This document shows, piece after piece, positions 37,277 through 50,129 of a stretch of DNA of 64,000 bases (position 1 is its first letter; the number at the start of each line of letters is the position of its first letter). The notes beneath the pieces were generated by a model. It was not told the DNA's origin and did no database searches. It saw nothing but the letters and a program-made list of their open reading frames with translations. Origin of the DNA: Liolophura sinensis (taxonomy: Eukaryota > Mollusca > Polyplacophora > Chitonida > Chitonidae); contig NC_088302.1 in the NCBI RefSeq assembly GCF_032854445.1, positions 57,638,237-57,702,236 of the forward strand, given 5' to 3'. Position numbers and translations under genes: made by a program.

Positions 37277-39455
37277 TCGGCGATCTGATTTCGGACTGAG
37301 CTTGATAGGTTATGCATCACGAGCGTAACGTCAGGTTTCTGAATAAAACAGTTATGCCGCCAGGACCACTGACTCTAAAAACGTTCTCCGTAACACATTT
37401 TTTAAAGTTTCACAGAGCCGGATCCAGAAAACGAATTTTTGAGATTATTGAAAATTTAAAACCATTAAAATCTATTCACGATTTATTGCCTTAAAAGTTC
37501 AAATGACCACAGATTGGTTTTATCACATTACCACCACCACATTAATTCTAAGGATCCAAAATCAGTAGCCATATCAAAATTGCACATAATTCAACCATGA
37601 CGTTTTGGTTTTAATCAAGCGAAAACCATAATAACAGTATTTCCGAGCGATCCTAGATATGGCAGATTATTACAAAATCAGTTGGAAGGAACATTTCATA
37701 CGCTGACCTGTATTCAAATTCTTCTCTCAGTGAAGTACCATCCACAATCTGACACCTTTTTGTGTGCGCAAAGATTTGGAAAATAAAAAACTATGGCCAA
37801 TCTGTGTCAAAAGTCAAACACCTCCCATGTGATGTCAAATATAATGTTCCATGAGCTTATGTTCAATCCAATACTCTTATATCGTCCTTGGGAAGGCTAA
37901 GGGACAATGTCAATCAAAATACAAGTCCCACTATCATCCAATCAAAACATCTGAGATGTTGTTAACGCGGCCATTTGTCTTTTTGTTTGTACAATAGCCA
38001 TGCAGTTAAGGCGCCACAGGAGCGTGGTTACTTTTGATGTACGAAAATATAACATCTGTCTTTCGATCTTTTTTGGGTAATTTTTGTCATATGCCATAAT
38101 TTTCTTTTTTCATGTTCTGAGATTTTCAACTGATTCAAGTCTTCATGGATTTGTGGATAGTGAGATTTTTGTGATGGGAAAGTGTAAAACTGCGTGATTA
38201 TATATTATTTTGCCTTATCTACAAAATTATATATTAAATAAAGGTGTGGACAGTAAGCTATATACCTACTTTTAAATGGTGATTCTCGTTGTCGTTAGGC
38301 CTGATTTCTACCCCATCTGCTTCACATTTAGCACTGTATATTAAACACTGGCAACATTTTATTTCACTCGTTCAGATTATATTCTCTTTCCTATCTACGC
38401 TATGTTTAACATCTACTTACTGGATAATGTGCAATCAAAAGCAGAATTGATGATGTATCCATCATGGGACCATAGCACAAAGCGATACGATGACAAAGGC
38501 ACGAAGCGAGGGGCCGACGTCACGAAGAGTTGGAACGATGGCACGAGCCGATGGCACGAGCCGATGGCACGATGTTCCTCAGTTCGTACCACTTCGTCAC
38601 ATAGCTTCGTACGTTCGCTCCCTTCGTTTTGTTCCATCGTCGAGCGACACGACGATGACTTCTACAGTCGCACGTCAGTGTACCACCATGTATGTATCCG
38701 GTCGAGGTGTTTTTCCGTGCAAAAGTTAATGAAGTAAGAAAAAAGAAAATTGAGGAAAAGGGTCATCTTATTCTGTGTACCATATTAATTACAAACAGCT
38801 TTATAAATAAAATAAACAACATTAATATTGAACATTTACATTCTTGATTTATTTACTGACGGATGTACACAAATGATATTTCGTCGTCATATTCATTGAT
38901 CAATCTCAGTTCAATTAAATATACATATAACAGATCTGTGCTTAGTATATTTACATTTAAGACCATGTTATGGAATCCGGAAAAAATTTTAATGTTGAAA
39001 GTTCTGGCGGTACGGATGTACGGTGAATTCCACCATTTATGTGATCTTCACCATCTATGTGATCTTCACCATCTATGTGATATTAACCTTCTATGTGATC
39101 TTCACAATCTATGTAATCTTCGCCATGTACAAGCACAGAATAGAAAAGCCTCGCGTAGGTTTAGACACTAGAATGCCATATGTGTGTATATCAGTCCAGC
39201 AGAAGTGAGAAACCATAGAGATGCAAATCAACATGAACTAGACACTGTTCGTTTGAAATTTTTTGTACTTTTAATCCAAACTTTCCACGAGAATCGAACA
39301 CAGGCATTTCTCTTTAATTGCCTTTTCTCGCTAAGAACATTTCAGGGAGGGTATTCAAATGTCAAAGTTCACTCACATCTTGTCAAACCTTAAATTGTTG
39401 ATTCCAATCGATGTGATGTTATAGCGCTGTACAATCCAGCAATTTATATCTACTG
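37277..39455. other. Lectin 3' UTR and intergenic sequence
   Basis: Two AATAAA motifs (37342, 38237). Bases 38450-38660 are rich in ACGA/TCGT words (see findings). Bases 39033-39125 hold five copies of an 18-bp unit (ctatgtgatcttcaccat). No coding pattern seen. Confidence 0.4.
37342..37347 (+). terminator. Candidate polyadenylation signal of the fibrinogen-related gene
   Basis: An AATAAA hexamer occurs 66 bases after the stop codon. A second AATAAA at 38237-38242 would give a 3' UTR of about 1 kb. Either or both may be used; only the motifs are seen. Confidence 0.5.
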
Positions 39456-39600
39456 ATTTATTTGACTGATGTTAAACGACGGTGGCCATGGCTGACAATC
39501 TCACGGATAGGGTAGGAAGTCTGCATAAGCTGGAATTAAACTCAGTGCGATCGCACTCGAGAGAATCTACCTCGATCACCTCTCGGCCACGGAGCCCCAA
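39456..39600 (-). mobile_element. tRNA-derived SINE related to family 1
   Basis: Reverse complement reads ggggctccgtggccgagagg (tRNA-like A-box region) and ends in a tail cgtttaacatcagtcaaata aat. The core is shortened. Confidence 0.65.
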
Positions 39601-39609
39601 CAAAACCCC

Positions 39610-40290
39610 ACCCACCCACACCATCCCACCCAACCTCCCAACAATTTATATACAAACGGTAAAAGCATATACGCATCTATATGCATCCTAGGGTATATAC
39701 AAAAAGCCTATACATATACAAGCCGAACAATGTGCACATGAAATCATCAACTTAAAATACTGTTGAGATGAGATAAAGGCAAGGGTCACGTTCTGGATGA
39801 CAATGGGATATAAAGTACACAAAAATTGGGACCAACCAATAAAACTGAATTTATTCGTATATTTCTAAAATATTTACTTGCGTATGTGACAATTTGCCAT
39901 CAGGATTTTTTACAGCGTTCATCAAGTTGTCAGGAACGTTGTCTACTTTGTGTTGTAGTCATATAAAATGAAAACAGACGTAAGATGGACGATGGAAACA
40001 AATTATTTTCGCTAAATATGGACGGAGTGGTCACTATTTATATACCCAAATTGAAAAGTAAATACATGGTACATGTAGAAGAACGGGCCATTGATATCAG
40101 ATACCCACGCAGTCATATTTACATCAGCGATATGATGCAAACACGGCAACATGTTTAATTATCACCATCGTCTGAAAAGAGACCAACATATCAATGTTAA
40201 AATAACCTATATTACCATATAAGCACAGGCTGATTCTACAGCAGCGCTACTGAAGAACTCCGTCTCTATCCGTGACACAGTGACATAGCA
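39610..40290. other. Intergenic, no feature seen
   Basis: AT-rich; no gene, RNA or repeat recognised. Confidence 0.3.
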
Positions 40291-40294
40291 TAGA

Positions 40295-41055
40295 ACAACT
40301 CACGGTCGAAGGCTGTCGCCACCATATCAACATCTCTAACCTCACCACTTTCAGGGCCTGTCGCCTTCATATCAACGTCTCTAACCACACCACTTTCAGG
40401 GCCTGTCGCTGTTATATCAACATCTCTAACCACGCCACTTTCAGGGTCTGTCGCCGTCATATCAACATGTCTAAACACCCCACTTTCAGGGTCTGTCGCC
40501 GTCATATCAACATCTCTAACCACACCACTTTCAGGGCTGTCGCCGTCATATCAACATGTCTAACCACACCACTTTCAGGGCCTGTCGGCGCCACATCAAC
40601 TTCTCCAGTCACACCATTTTCAGGGTCTGTCGCCGTCATATCAACATCTCTAACCTCACCACTTTCAGGGCCTGTCGCCGTCATATCAACATATCTAACC
40701 ACACCATTTTCAGGGCCCGTCACTGTCATATCAACATCTCTAACCACGCCACTTTCAGGGCGTGTCACCTCCATATTAACAGCACTGACCACATCGTCAT
40801 ATATACATTTCTGTCGGTGCCACATCAACATCTTCAACCACACCACTTTCAGGGCCTGTCACTGTCATATCAACATCTGTAACCACACCATTTTCAGGGT
40901 CTGTCGCCGCCATATCAAAGTCTCTAACCACACCACTTTTAGGGCCTGTCGGCGTCATATCAACATCTCTAACCACACTACCTTCAGAACCTCTCGGCAC
41001 CATATAAACATCTCTAATCACACCATTTTCAGAACCTGTCGCCGAGAACACCATC
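40295..41055. repeat. 45-bp tandem repeat between the two convergent genes
   Basis: About 17 copies (gggcctgtcgccgtcatatc aacatctctaaccacaccac tttca). On the minus strand it reads as a 15-residue repeat around PESGVVRDVDMTATG, broken by frameshifts near 40525 and 40797. It starts 535 bases past the stop codon of the cysteine-rich gene. Treated as a minisatellite; see findings for the coding alternative. Confidence 0.9.
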
Positions 41056-41589
41056 CCCGTTATCATCATAGTCGTCGACGTCGTCACATTGTTATTCTCC
41101 AAAGAAGTCATTTGCTTGTCAATACGGACACATGGTGGAAATAATGAGACGTGGCTGATTCCACCCGAGGCCACATCCTTTACAGGAGACAGATCAGCCA
41201 ACCCAAATGAATATAGGACCAGAATTTACCTTGACAGGAAAGTGGTGTTGAGGTCATGTTTTTCAGTTTATAAACCTCATCTTATATCTCTTGGGGATTT
41301 AATTAACACCCGCAGTGGAAGGGTGTCTCTTCTCGTTCGAGGGCATATTCAACGGCTTCTCGTCAGGGGCAGATAACTAGGGTTGCCGATCTTGTAGATT
41401 TCAGGGATCTATCATACCTCAGCGGCAAGACAAGGAATGTATAAATAACGGTCTCTCTGGCACCTAGTGGATTCCCAGGATAATGTACACCTGATGTGAC
41501 GAGATGGAATAAATACGTTGAGGGTGACGAGGATTGGATAATAGCTGTGACATGGGGAGAAAACTCTTTGTTCATTGAAAGCTCATTGG

Positions 41590-44500
41590 TCACGTGAAGA
41601 TCAGAGCAGCGCCAATCAGAAGAAGAGCCAGAGAGGGGATAGTCCGCAACGCTTGCTGGCCGTTATCCGTCGTGTAAGCTGGCATGAATTCCGGTGGCGA
41701 CAGTGTTTGGGAGACATCGGCCGTGGCAGGCAATTCTGTCGTGAATGTTTTAACATCAGTCAGGCTCTCCGTCATGGTAACTCTTTCGGTTAGAGTCGTT
41801 GTTTTAGGTTTTTTATAGTTTTTGATTTTCTTTGTGGTTTTTCTTACTTTCTTTGTTGTTTTCTCAACTGGCAACTCATCAAATTCAGAAGAGATACCTG
41901 CCACTTGCTTACACCAGCTCGGTAAAACTGCCACATTGTAGTTGTTGTAGGCCGTTTTCACTTGATCAGTACATGATGTGTACGCTTGCTGTTCGCATCG
42001 CAACAGTTCAGCAGTTGCTCTGAAGCAAAAAGACATTAAATGACTGATTGATTGACTGATTGGTGTGTTGAAGAATGTTTCACTTATATGACGGCGTGGG
42101 AGAAACCGGATTGACCTTCGCAAGTTACCTGACAAAACCGGCTGAAGGAAAACAAGCCATGGGAAAGATTAAATCAGACAGGCTAAACCAAAGTTAGCTG
42201 AATACGGTGTCAACTAAGGCAAAATGTGCAAATAACAATTTTAGTAAACAGTACAATTTCAAAAGTTCACACAAGTTTCATAAGCTATACTAGAAATATT
42301 GAAACAAGCAGACCTATTGTATGAGGTATTATCCAGAAATGTACAGGGCAAAGACTGGAGAGGGAAGACTTGCTCATTATATCCCTTTTTTAAAGATCTC
42401 TGCCGGTGCACTTACTTGCACATGATAATACGCTTGTCTTGGAATGATAGCTCTGGTGTCTCTAACTCGTACGTTGCTTCGCTGTAGTCGTTGTTACAAG
42501 CTTCCGACACAGTCACATTGGGGTCTTGTACACATTCCAAGTCCTCCCCAAGATCTGCAATGTAAGCATCAAATTTTACGTCGTGTGTTGACTTATTAGC
42601 TCAGCCATATCGATCGTCATGTTTGAATGTTCGGTGCCAGCAACAGGGGTTTACTTTAACATTACAGATCAGTAAGTAGAACGCGCATTTCGAGAGCTAT
42701 CTTCACCTATAATGTTATACCTACAATTTCATTTACTTCTCAATGAAGTGGAATAGGTACAGTAATCACAGTTTCAGGATAACACAAATATTACCATTCA
42801 CAATAGGACAAAACGCTCTGTAGACCAACACTTACCATTCACAATAGGACAAAACGCTCTGTAGACCAACACTTACCATTCACAATAGGACAAAACGCTC
42901 TGTAGACCAACACTTACCATTCATAATAAGACAAAATGCTCTGTAAACCAACACTTACCATTCACAATAGGACAAAACGCTCTGTAGACCAACACTTACC
43001 ATTCACAATAGGACAAAACGCTCTGTAGACCAACACTTACCATTCACAATAAGACAAAATGCTCTGTAGACCAACACTTACCTTTCACAATAGGACAAAA
43101 CGCTCTGTAGACCAACACTTACCATTCACAAAACGCTCTGTAGACCAACACTTACCATTCATAATAGGACAAAACGCTCTGTAGACCAACACTTACCATT
43201 CACAATAAGACAAAATGCTCTGTAGACCAACACTTACCATTCACAATAGGACAAAATGCTCTGTAGACCAACACTTACTATTCACAATAGGACAAAATGC
43301 TCTGTTGACCAACACTTACCATTCACAATAGGACAAAATGCTCTGTAGACCAACACTTACCATTCACAATAGGACAAAACGCTCTGTAGACCAACACTTA
43401 CCATTCACAATAGGACAAAACGCTCTGTAGACCAACACTTACCATTCATAATAGGACAAAACGCTCTGTAGAGCAACACTTAACATTCACAATAGGACAA
43501 AACGCTCTGTAGACCAACACTTACCATTCACAATAGGACAAAACGCTCTGTAGACCAACACTTACCATTCACAATAGGACAAAATGCACAGTAGGCGAAC
43601 ACTTAGCATTCACAATAGGACAAAATGCTCTGTAGACCAACACTTACCATTTACAAAAGGACAAAATGCTCTGTAGACCAACACTTACCATTCACAATAG
43701 GACAAAATGCTCTGTAGACCAACACTTACCATTCACAATAGGACAAAACGCTCTGTAGACCAACACTTACCATTCACAATAGGACAAAATGCTCTGTAGA
43801 CCAACACTTACCATTCATAATAGGACAAAACGCTCTGTAGACCAACACTTACCATTCACAATAGGACAAAATGCTCTGTAGACCAACACTTACCATTCAC
43901 AATAGGACAAAATGCTCTGTAGACCAACACTTACCATTCACAATAAGACAAAATGCTCTGAAGACCAACACTTACCATTCACAATAAGACAAAATGCTCT
44001 GTAGACCAACACTTACCATTCACAATAGGACAAAACGCTCTGTAGACCAACACTTACCATTCACAATAGGACAAAATGCTCTGTAGACCAACACTTACCA
44101 TTCATAATAGGACAAAATTCTCTGTAGACCAACACTTAGCATTCATAATAGGACAAAATGCTCTGTAGACCAACACTTACCATTCACAATAGGACAAAAC
44201 GCTCTGTAGACAAACACTTACCATTCATAATAGGACAAAACGCTCTGTAGACAAACACTTACCATTCATAATAGGTCAAAACGATCTGTAGACCAACACT
44301 TACCATTCACAATAAGACAAAATGCTCTGTAGACCAACACTTACCATTTACAATAAGACAAAATGCTCTGTAGACCAACACTTACCATTCACAATAGGAC
44401 AAAACGCTCTGTAGACCAACACTTACCATTCATAATAGGACAAAACGTTCTGTAGACCAACACTTACCATTCACAATAGGACAAAATGCTCTGTAGACCA

Positions 44501-47500
44501 ACACTTACCATTTACAATAGGACAAAATGCTCTGTAGACCAACACTTACCATTCACAATAAGACAAAATGCTCTGTAGACCAACACTTACCATTCACAAT
44601 AAGACAAAATGCTCTGTAGACCAACACTTACCATTCACAATAGGACAAAATGCTCTGTAGACCAACACTTACCATTCACAATAGGACAAAATGCTCTGTA
44701 GACCAACACTTACCATTCATAATAGGACAAAATTCTCTGTAGACCAACACTTACCATTCACAATAGGACAAAATGCTCTGTAGACCAACACTTACCATTC
44801 ACAATAGGACAAAACGCTCTGTAGACCAACACTTACCATTTACAATAAGACAAAATGCTCTGTAGACGAACACTTACCATTCACAATAGGACAAAATGCT
44901 CCGTAGGCGTTTAGCTGAGATTCAGAGTCGAACAAGTCATATGACCCCAACTCGTACAAAAGTCCTGTACGATTTCTCCTCTCGACCACTTGTTGGAGAC
45001 ACGGAATAAACGTCTCATAATATCTGTTGGAGGAAAGAGAAATGGAAAACAAATAAGAAAATACATAACATTTTGGCGCCAAAACAGACATTCGCGTTTC
45101 GGATCAGTTGCAAGACCAAAAAACGACATTCAACACCAACAAGCAAAGACCTAAGAAGTACCCAGCCTACAGTAAGAAATTATGATCTATTCATGTAAAA
45201 GGAAGAAGGTAACATTTTTCAGTGATGATGGAAAACTGCAAAAGTTCTAGGCGAATGAATTAAATCAGCATTGGAATAGTGCACCATTTTTCATATTTAA
45301 CAAGTGGTAGTGCAGTTAAACACTCTTTGTTGCAAGTTCTGAAGTCTGCAAGTTCTGAAGTCTGCAAGTTTTGAAGTCTGCAAGTTCTGAATTCTATAAG
45401 TTCTGTAGTTTCTAATGTAAACTAATAAACAATATTGTTAACAAGGAAACCTTTATAAATATTTGAAAGACAAACAAACGAAACAAGATAAATGTTTGGA
45501 AGACAAACAAAGCAAGATAAATGGCGGGAAGACAAACAAACAAAGCCTAGATAAATGTGGAGAAGATAAACAAAGGAAGACAAATATTGGTAAGACAAGC
45601 ACACAAAGCAAGATAAATGTTGGGAAGACAAACACACAAAGCAAGATAATGTTGGGAAGACAAGCACACAAAGCAAGATAAATATTGGTAAGACAAGCAC
45701 ACAAAGCAAGATAACTGTTGGGAAGACGAACAAACAAAGCAAGATATATGTTTGGAAGAAAAACAAAGCAATATAAATGTTGGGAAGACAAACAAACAAA
45801 GCCAAGATAAATGTGGAGAAGACAAACAAGGCAAGATAAATATTGGTAAGACAAACAAAGAAAGCCAAGATATATGTTGGGAACACAAACATACGAAGCA
45901 AGATTAACTCATCAGATTCATATCCAACAGACTGGTGTAAATATAGTCAGATACATTTAAACAAGCATTTTGTTGAACGTACGGCTCTGCAATACAAGAC
46001 CCCTAGCGGCATGTGCGGTCAGAATAACATTAAAGTCAAAGCCTACAACAAAACGAAACGGGGATAACTTGGTTCACATTAGACGAAACTCCTCAAGTTG
46101 TAATCCAATGCGACAAAACCGTTTCGAACAGCTGAAAACTGCACAAATCTTTTTTGGAAAAAATCTAGAAGCCCAAATCAGTAGAAAACAGCCATAATTT
46201 TGTGAGCGAAGCGGCCCGAGACTGCGGTGTAAGTTCTCATGATGAAACCACGCGCCAAGTCTGAATTCTACATTAAGATTAACCTCTTAGAAAAAAATTC
46301 AGGAATCTTGGCCAGGTCTAATTCAACAGACGCTCAGGTAGAGGTAGTGGACTTATCAGCGAGAAATAATAGAATCTCTAGATGCAAAGATACCACTTCA
46401 CAAGAAAGGCCAGTGATCCTAAATAATGCGGAGAAATCCTGAATATCTTCACTTTCAGCTCACCTGCACAGTTTGTTCAAGGTTGTCCCCAAGGACGCAG
46501 GGTCGGTTTCTCTGTCTTCCGGGAAACATTCTACAGGAATGCCCATCCAAAAAGGACCAAAGATGATGTCGTCGTACTTGGAGTTCACACCGAGCATAAT
46601 CTTGCAGGTCGTGGGTAGTGCCGCGATGTAGAAGTTGGCCATGGCTCGCCCCATACCGGCATCGCACGATGAGAACGCCAAGCTCTCACAGCTGGCGTGT
46701 TTCTGGAACGCTCTGCGTTATAATAGATATCGAAAATATCACGCTATTAGTATAAATCTAAGCGTCAAGTCCAACATTCCTCTACCACCCGTGCAGGCGA
46801 AGAAGAGTGACTAAAGTCGATAATTGCCAGACGAAATGTATATTCACTTTCCCGCACTAGGCGTATGGGTATACGTCTTTTTTACAATACATACCTAATT
46901 CCTCAATTAATTTATGGTTCACAATTTTTCGGTATTTGTGTTGCCCGTTGTTTTCGGTCTTCATGCTACTACTGGTCATTTTGTGGCTATCACATATACA
47001 AATGTCAATGACGCCTTATACATACCATTGATTTGGCCCTTTTCTGTGTTGCATTTAAACTGTTGTGTGCAAAACTTTACGTACCTACATAAATATGTTG
47101 TTGATTCGTACACATCGTAAAAATTATGGTCCAGAAGAGAGCTGACGGCGTTCAGGTCCTCATTACACTTCATTAGTTCTGGTTCCTTCTCCTGAACACA
47201 GTGACGATTTGGGGTTATCGCTGTAAACAGAAGGGAAGCAGACAAACAATAAATCTTCTCCACAACACAGTGACGACTAGGGGTGATCGCTGTAAACGGT
47301 GGTGTAACAGACAAACAATAAATCTTCTCCACAACGCAGGAGAGTGCGGAGAGGTGGTGTACACGGGACAGGAGAGTGCGGAGAGACTTTCTGTGCAGGT
47401 TTAGTTATCAAAGAGAAAGTTGTTTGTTATCAACTGTTGCCAGTTCCGTCACTTCTTTTTGGAACGCTAGGAGTGTGTGGATGTCAATCTTTTGCTATTC

Positions 47501-49855
47501 TGATGAAATAGATGTTTCTTTGCTATAATGCTATAAGGAGGCTTGATTGAAGAGAAAAGAGAGGAATTTGTGGTGAAGTTGCTCGAGCGAACAGCGGTCG
47601 ACAAATGGTGATATTCAATGGTGTTGGATGACGCAGCATTCATTTCGCACAAGGCAAAAGACAACGAGAAAGGTGATCAGAGAAGATGATCAGGTAAAGT
47701 CTGAGAACATGGACTCGGCATACTTCAGCATGCTGATGGAGGTTATACAGTATTTGTGAGGCCCGTGGTAACGAGTGCACGTCTTTAGGGCAGCTGGAAA
47801 TGCCCGTGTGGCCTGCTGGAGTGTTAACAGGCGCGAATACTCACCTAGCAGATCGAGGCACACTCCCCGGTACGCTAGTTTCATCGAGTGGACATCGTGG
47901 AAGAGGTCAAGAGGCAATGGCCCGGGGTAAAAGGCAGCGGCTTCCTGTACGTCAAGAACGTAACACGCCAAGTAAAGCTCCAAGTTTCTGTTAACACAAG
48001 CAAACGCCAAGTAACATATACAGGTAAATCTGGCTTAGCTGCTAGGTGGACAATTCTACGGAGGTAAATTTTGGTCTCCTGTTCGAGTTCTTGAAATAAG
48101 TGCTAGTTCCGCCGTACACTTATCACTCACAGGCGGACTGACGCCACACGACAACGTTGACAGTTACATGACCAATCAAGACCTGTTCCCAATACAGCCC
48201 TTTACAGAAGTTCATTAAGATATGCCCTAATTCGACTGATACACAAGCTTTCAGGCTGATTACATGTACATCTGCTTAAAGCTGCTGTGCTAACGAAACG
48301 TTTCAACCTAATCATGTTCAATCCTTTCATTTATCGTCCAACATGTAAGCTATACTATAAACCCAATTACTTATATCGTGCTATTCCTGGCGTGTTCAGC
48401 GTGGCGTACAAGTTAGGCACCACTACAGTATATCGGCATTGTGACAGGCCGTCGTGATATATACTACATAATCGTCGTGATGTTTACTGCGTTGACGTCG
48501 TGATGTATACTGCATGATCGTCGTGATATATACTACATGATCGTTGTGATGTATACTGCATTGACGTCGTGATGTATTCTGCATGGTCGTCATGATGTAT
48601 ATTGCATGGTTGACATGATATGTACTGCATGGTCGTCATGATATATACTATTCGGTTGGTGTGATATATACTGCATGGCTGTGGTGATATATACTGCATG
48701 GCTGTGGTGATGTAAACTGCAAAATCGTGGTGGTGTATACTGCAAAATCGTGGTGATGTATACTGGTTGGTCGTGGGGATGTATACTGCATGGTTGTCGT
48801 GATGTATACTGCATGGTCGTCGTGATATACACTGCACAGTCGTCGTGATATATACTACATGGTCGTCATGATATACTATACGGTTGGTGTAATATATACT
48901 ACATGGTCGAAATAATGTATACTGCATGATCGTCGTGATATATACTGCATGGTGGTTGAGATATATAGTTATGGTCGTCGTGATATACACTGCATGATCG
49001 GCGTGATGTTTACTGCATGATCGTCGCGATATGTACTGCATGGTCGTCGTGATATGTACTGCATGGTCGTTGTGATATACAGTGTTTGGTCGTCGTGATA
49101 TATACTGCATGATTGTCGTGGTGTATACTGCATGATCGTGGTGACATCTACTACATGGTCTAGATATATAGTGTATGGCCGTCGTTATGTACACTGCCTG
49201 GTCGTCGTAATATGTACAGTCCGGTCGCCGTGATGTACACTGCATGGTCGTCGTGATATACACTGCACAGTCGTCGTGACATCTACTGCACGATCGTCGC
49301 GATGTAAACTGCATGATTGTCGTGATATATACTGCCTGGTCATCGTGATATGTACAACATGATCGTTGTGATATGTACTGTATGGTCGCCGTGATATGTA
49401 CTGCTCCGTCGTCGTGATGTAAACTGTATGATCGTCGTGATATATATTGCCTGATCGTCGTGATATCTACTGTATGGCCGTCGTGATATGTCCAACATGA
49501 TCGTCGTGATATATACTGCACGGTCGTCGTGATATGATAGACATGATCTTAATGGCGACCATTAAGGCCAAGCCACAAACACGCCGACATAAACACGGTA
49601 CTCTGTGTTCTCCTAACAAACTCAGACCAGCTGTAATTGTAGTCGTATTTCTGAGACACTGAAAATATTTTCTCCGTTAGATACAGATTGTATCATAAAC
49701 TTACTGGCATATTTGCTCCAGATCAAAGATCTTGTGATACGAAGGCTCAAGAATCTGCATGCATTCTCCTAGCATCGGCGGCTCATCGGATACTACAGTA
49801 TTTGTGTAGTCCACCGTGGACATGGCCAGCATCGTTGAGGATTCCAGGAGCAGTA
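41590..49855 (-). CDS. Cysteine-rich secreted protein with C-terminal GPI-type signal, 3' part of a multi-exon gene
   Basis: Exons in transcription order: 49855-49705, 47987-47845, 47220-47085, 46712-46464, 45023-44878, 42554-42416, 42019-41590. Every junction is AG/GT and the reading frame stays open for 463 codons to TGA at 41592-41590. The 5' exons are missing from this model. The product is a chain of about 75-residue modules with a recurring pattern, Cys - about 15-20 residues - (L/I)C(R/K/Q) - about 6-8 residues - Cys, for example VECFPED...NKLCRYYETFIPCL and LECVQDP...IIMCKATAELLRCE. Intron phases alternate mostly 1 and 2, as in exon-shuffled modules. After the last module come a Lys/Thr-rich stretch (KTTKKVRKTTKKIKNYKK), a Thr/Ser-rich mucin-like spacer and a hydrophobic end (SLALLLIGAALIFT) after small residues, as in GPI-attachment signals; a single membrane anchor is the alternative. 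I do not recognise the family and assign no function. Extracellular location is inferred from cysteines and anchor. Confidence 0.8.
42046..42118 (-). mobile_element. Fragment of SINE family 1
   Basis: gactgattggtgtgttgaag aatgtttcacttatatgacg gcgtgggagaaaccgg resembles the reverse-complemented family-1 tail with an internal deletion. Lies 27 bases upstream of the last exon of the cysteine-rich gene. Confidence 0.6.
42789..44877 (-). repeat. 41-bp minisatellite made of an exon end plus 5' splice site
   Basis: About 51 copies of a 41-bp unit. On the minus strand each reads cattttgtcctattgtgaat g|gtaagtgttggtctacaga g. The first part equals the last 20-21 bases of the coding exon 45023-44878 (residues encoding AFCPIVN); the second equals the start of its intron. 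The array begins exactly at that exon's donor and fills most of the intron up to the exon at 42554. Nearly all copies keep gtaagt; exceptions include copies near 43484, 43605 and 44134, and one shortened unit lies near 43125. Confidence 0.97.
45470..45905. repeat. 33-bp tandem repeat in an intron of the cysteine-rich gene
   Basis: About 13 copies (gcaagataaatgttgggaag acaaacaaacaaa), variable length, purine-rich. Confidence 0.93.
45906..46463. other. Intron sequence, nothing recognised
   Basis: Between the 33-bp array and the exon 46712-46464. No repeat or frame of interest. Confidence 0.3.
47203..47336 (-). repeat. 69-bp direct duplication of a 3' splice site
   Basis: The segment around the acceptor of exon 47220-47085 (tttacag|cgataacccc) is repeated 69 bases upstream (tttacag|cgatcacccc at 47289). 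Both copies share gtcactgtgtt and aagatttattgtttgtct. The spacing is 23 codons and the frame stays open between them. Confidence 0.9.
48425..49545. repeat. 23-bp minisatellite in the cysteine-rich gene
   Basis: About 48 copies (tatactgcatgatcgtcgtg ata). It lies in the intron between exons 49855-49705 and 47987-47845. The long open frame across it (minus strand) is a repeat artefact. Confidence 0.95.
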
Positions 49856-50129
49856 CTGCAACACATCACCACTTATGTCATCAAAGATTAAGGAGATAAT
49901 CAGGGTAAGTTGATAACACATACCAAATACTCATGACTTCACATTGTATACAACTTGCCAAAAGTATCCTTAATCAGGGATATATTGTTTACAGGTGCCA
50001 ATAAAATTCAAAGTGGTTGAGAAATTTCCGTTAAAGGTTATCATTATCTCCTCTGAAATGTTATACTCCGTACAGTAGACATACAGCTATGATATTTTGA
50101 GCTCGAATGTAAACATGAAGTTTAACGTT

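Noticed and set aside
42789-44877. CRISPR-like array (regular 41-bp periodicity)
   Set aside because: There are no variable spacers; the whole unit is repeated, and it derives from an exon-intron border of an animal gene.
45422-45901. Hydrophobic, membrane-like open frames on the minus strand
   Set aside because: They are the complement of an A-rich 33-bp repeat; the apparent transmembrane character is base composition.
48484-49521. 345-codon open frame on the minus strand
   Set aside because: Product of a 23-bp tandem repeat lacking stops in three registers; it lies within an intron of the cysteine-rich gene.
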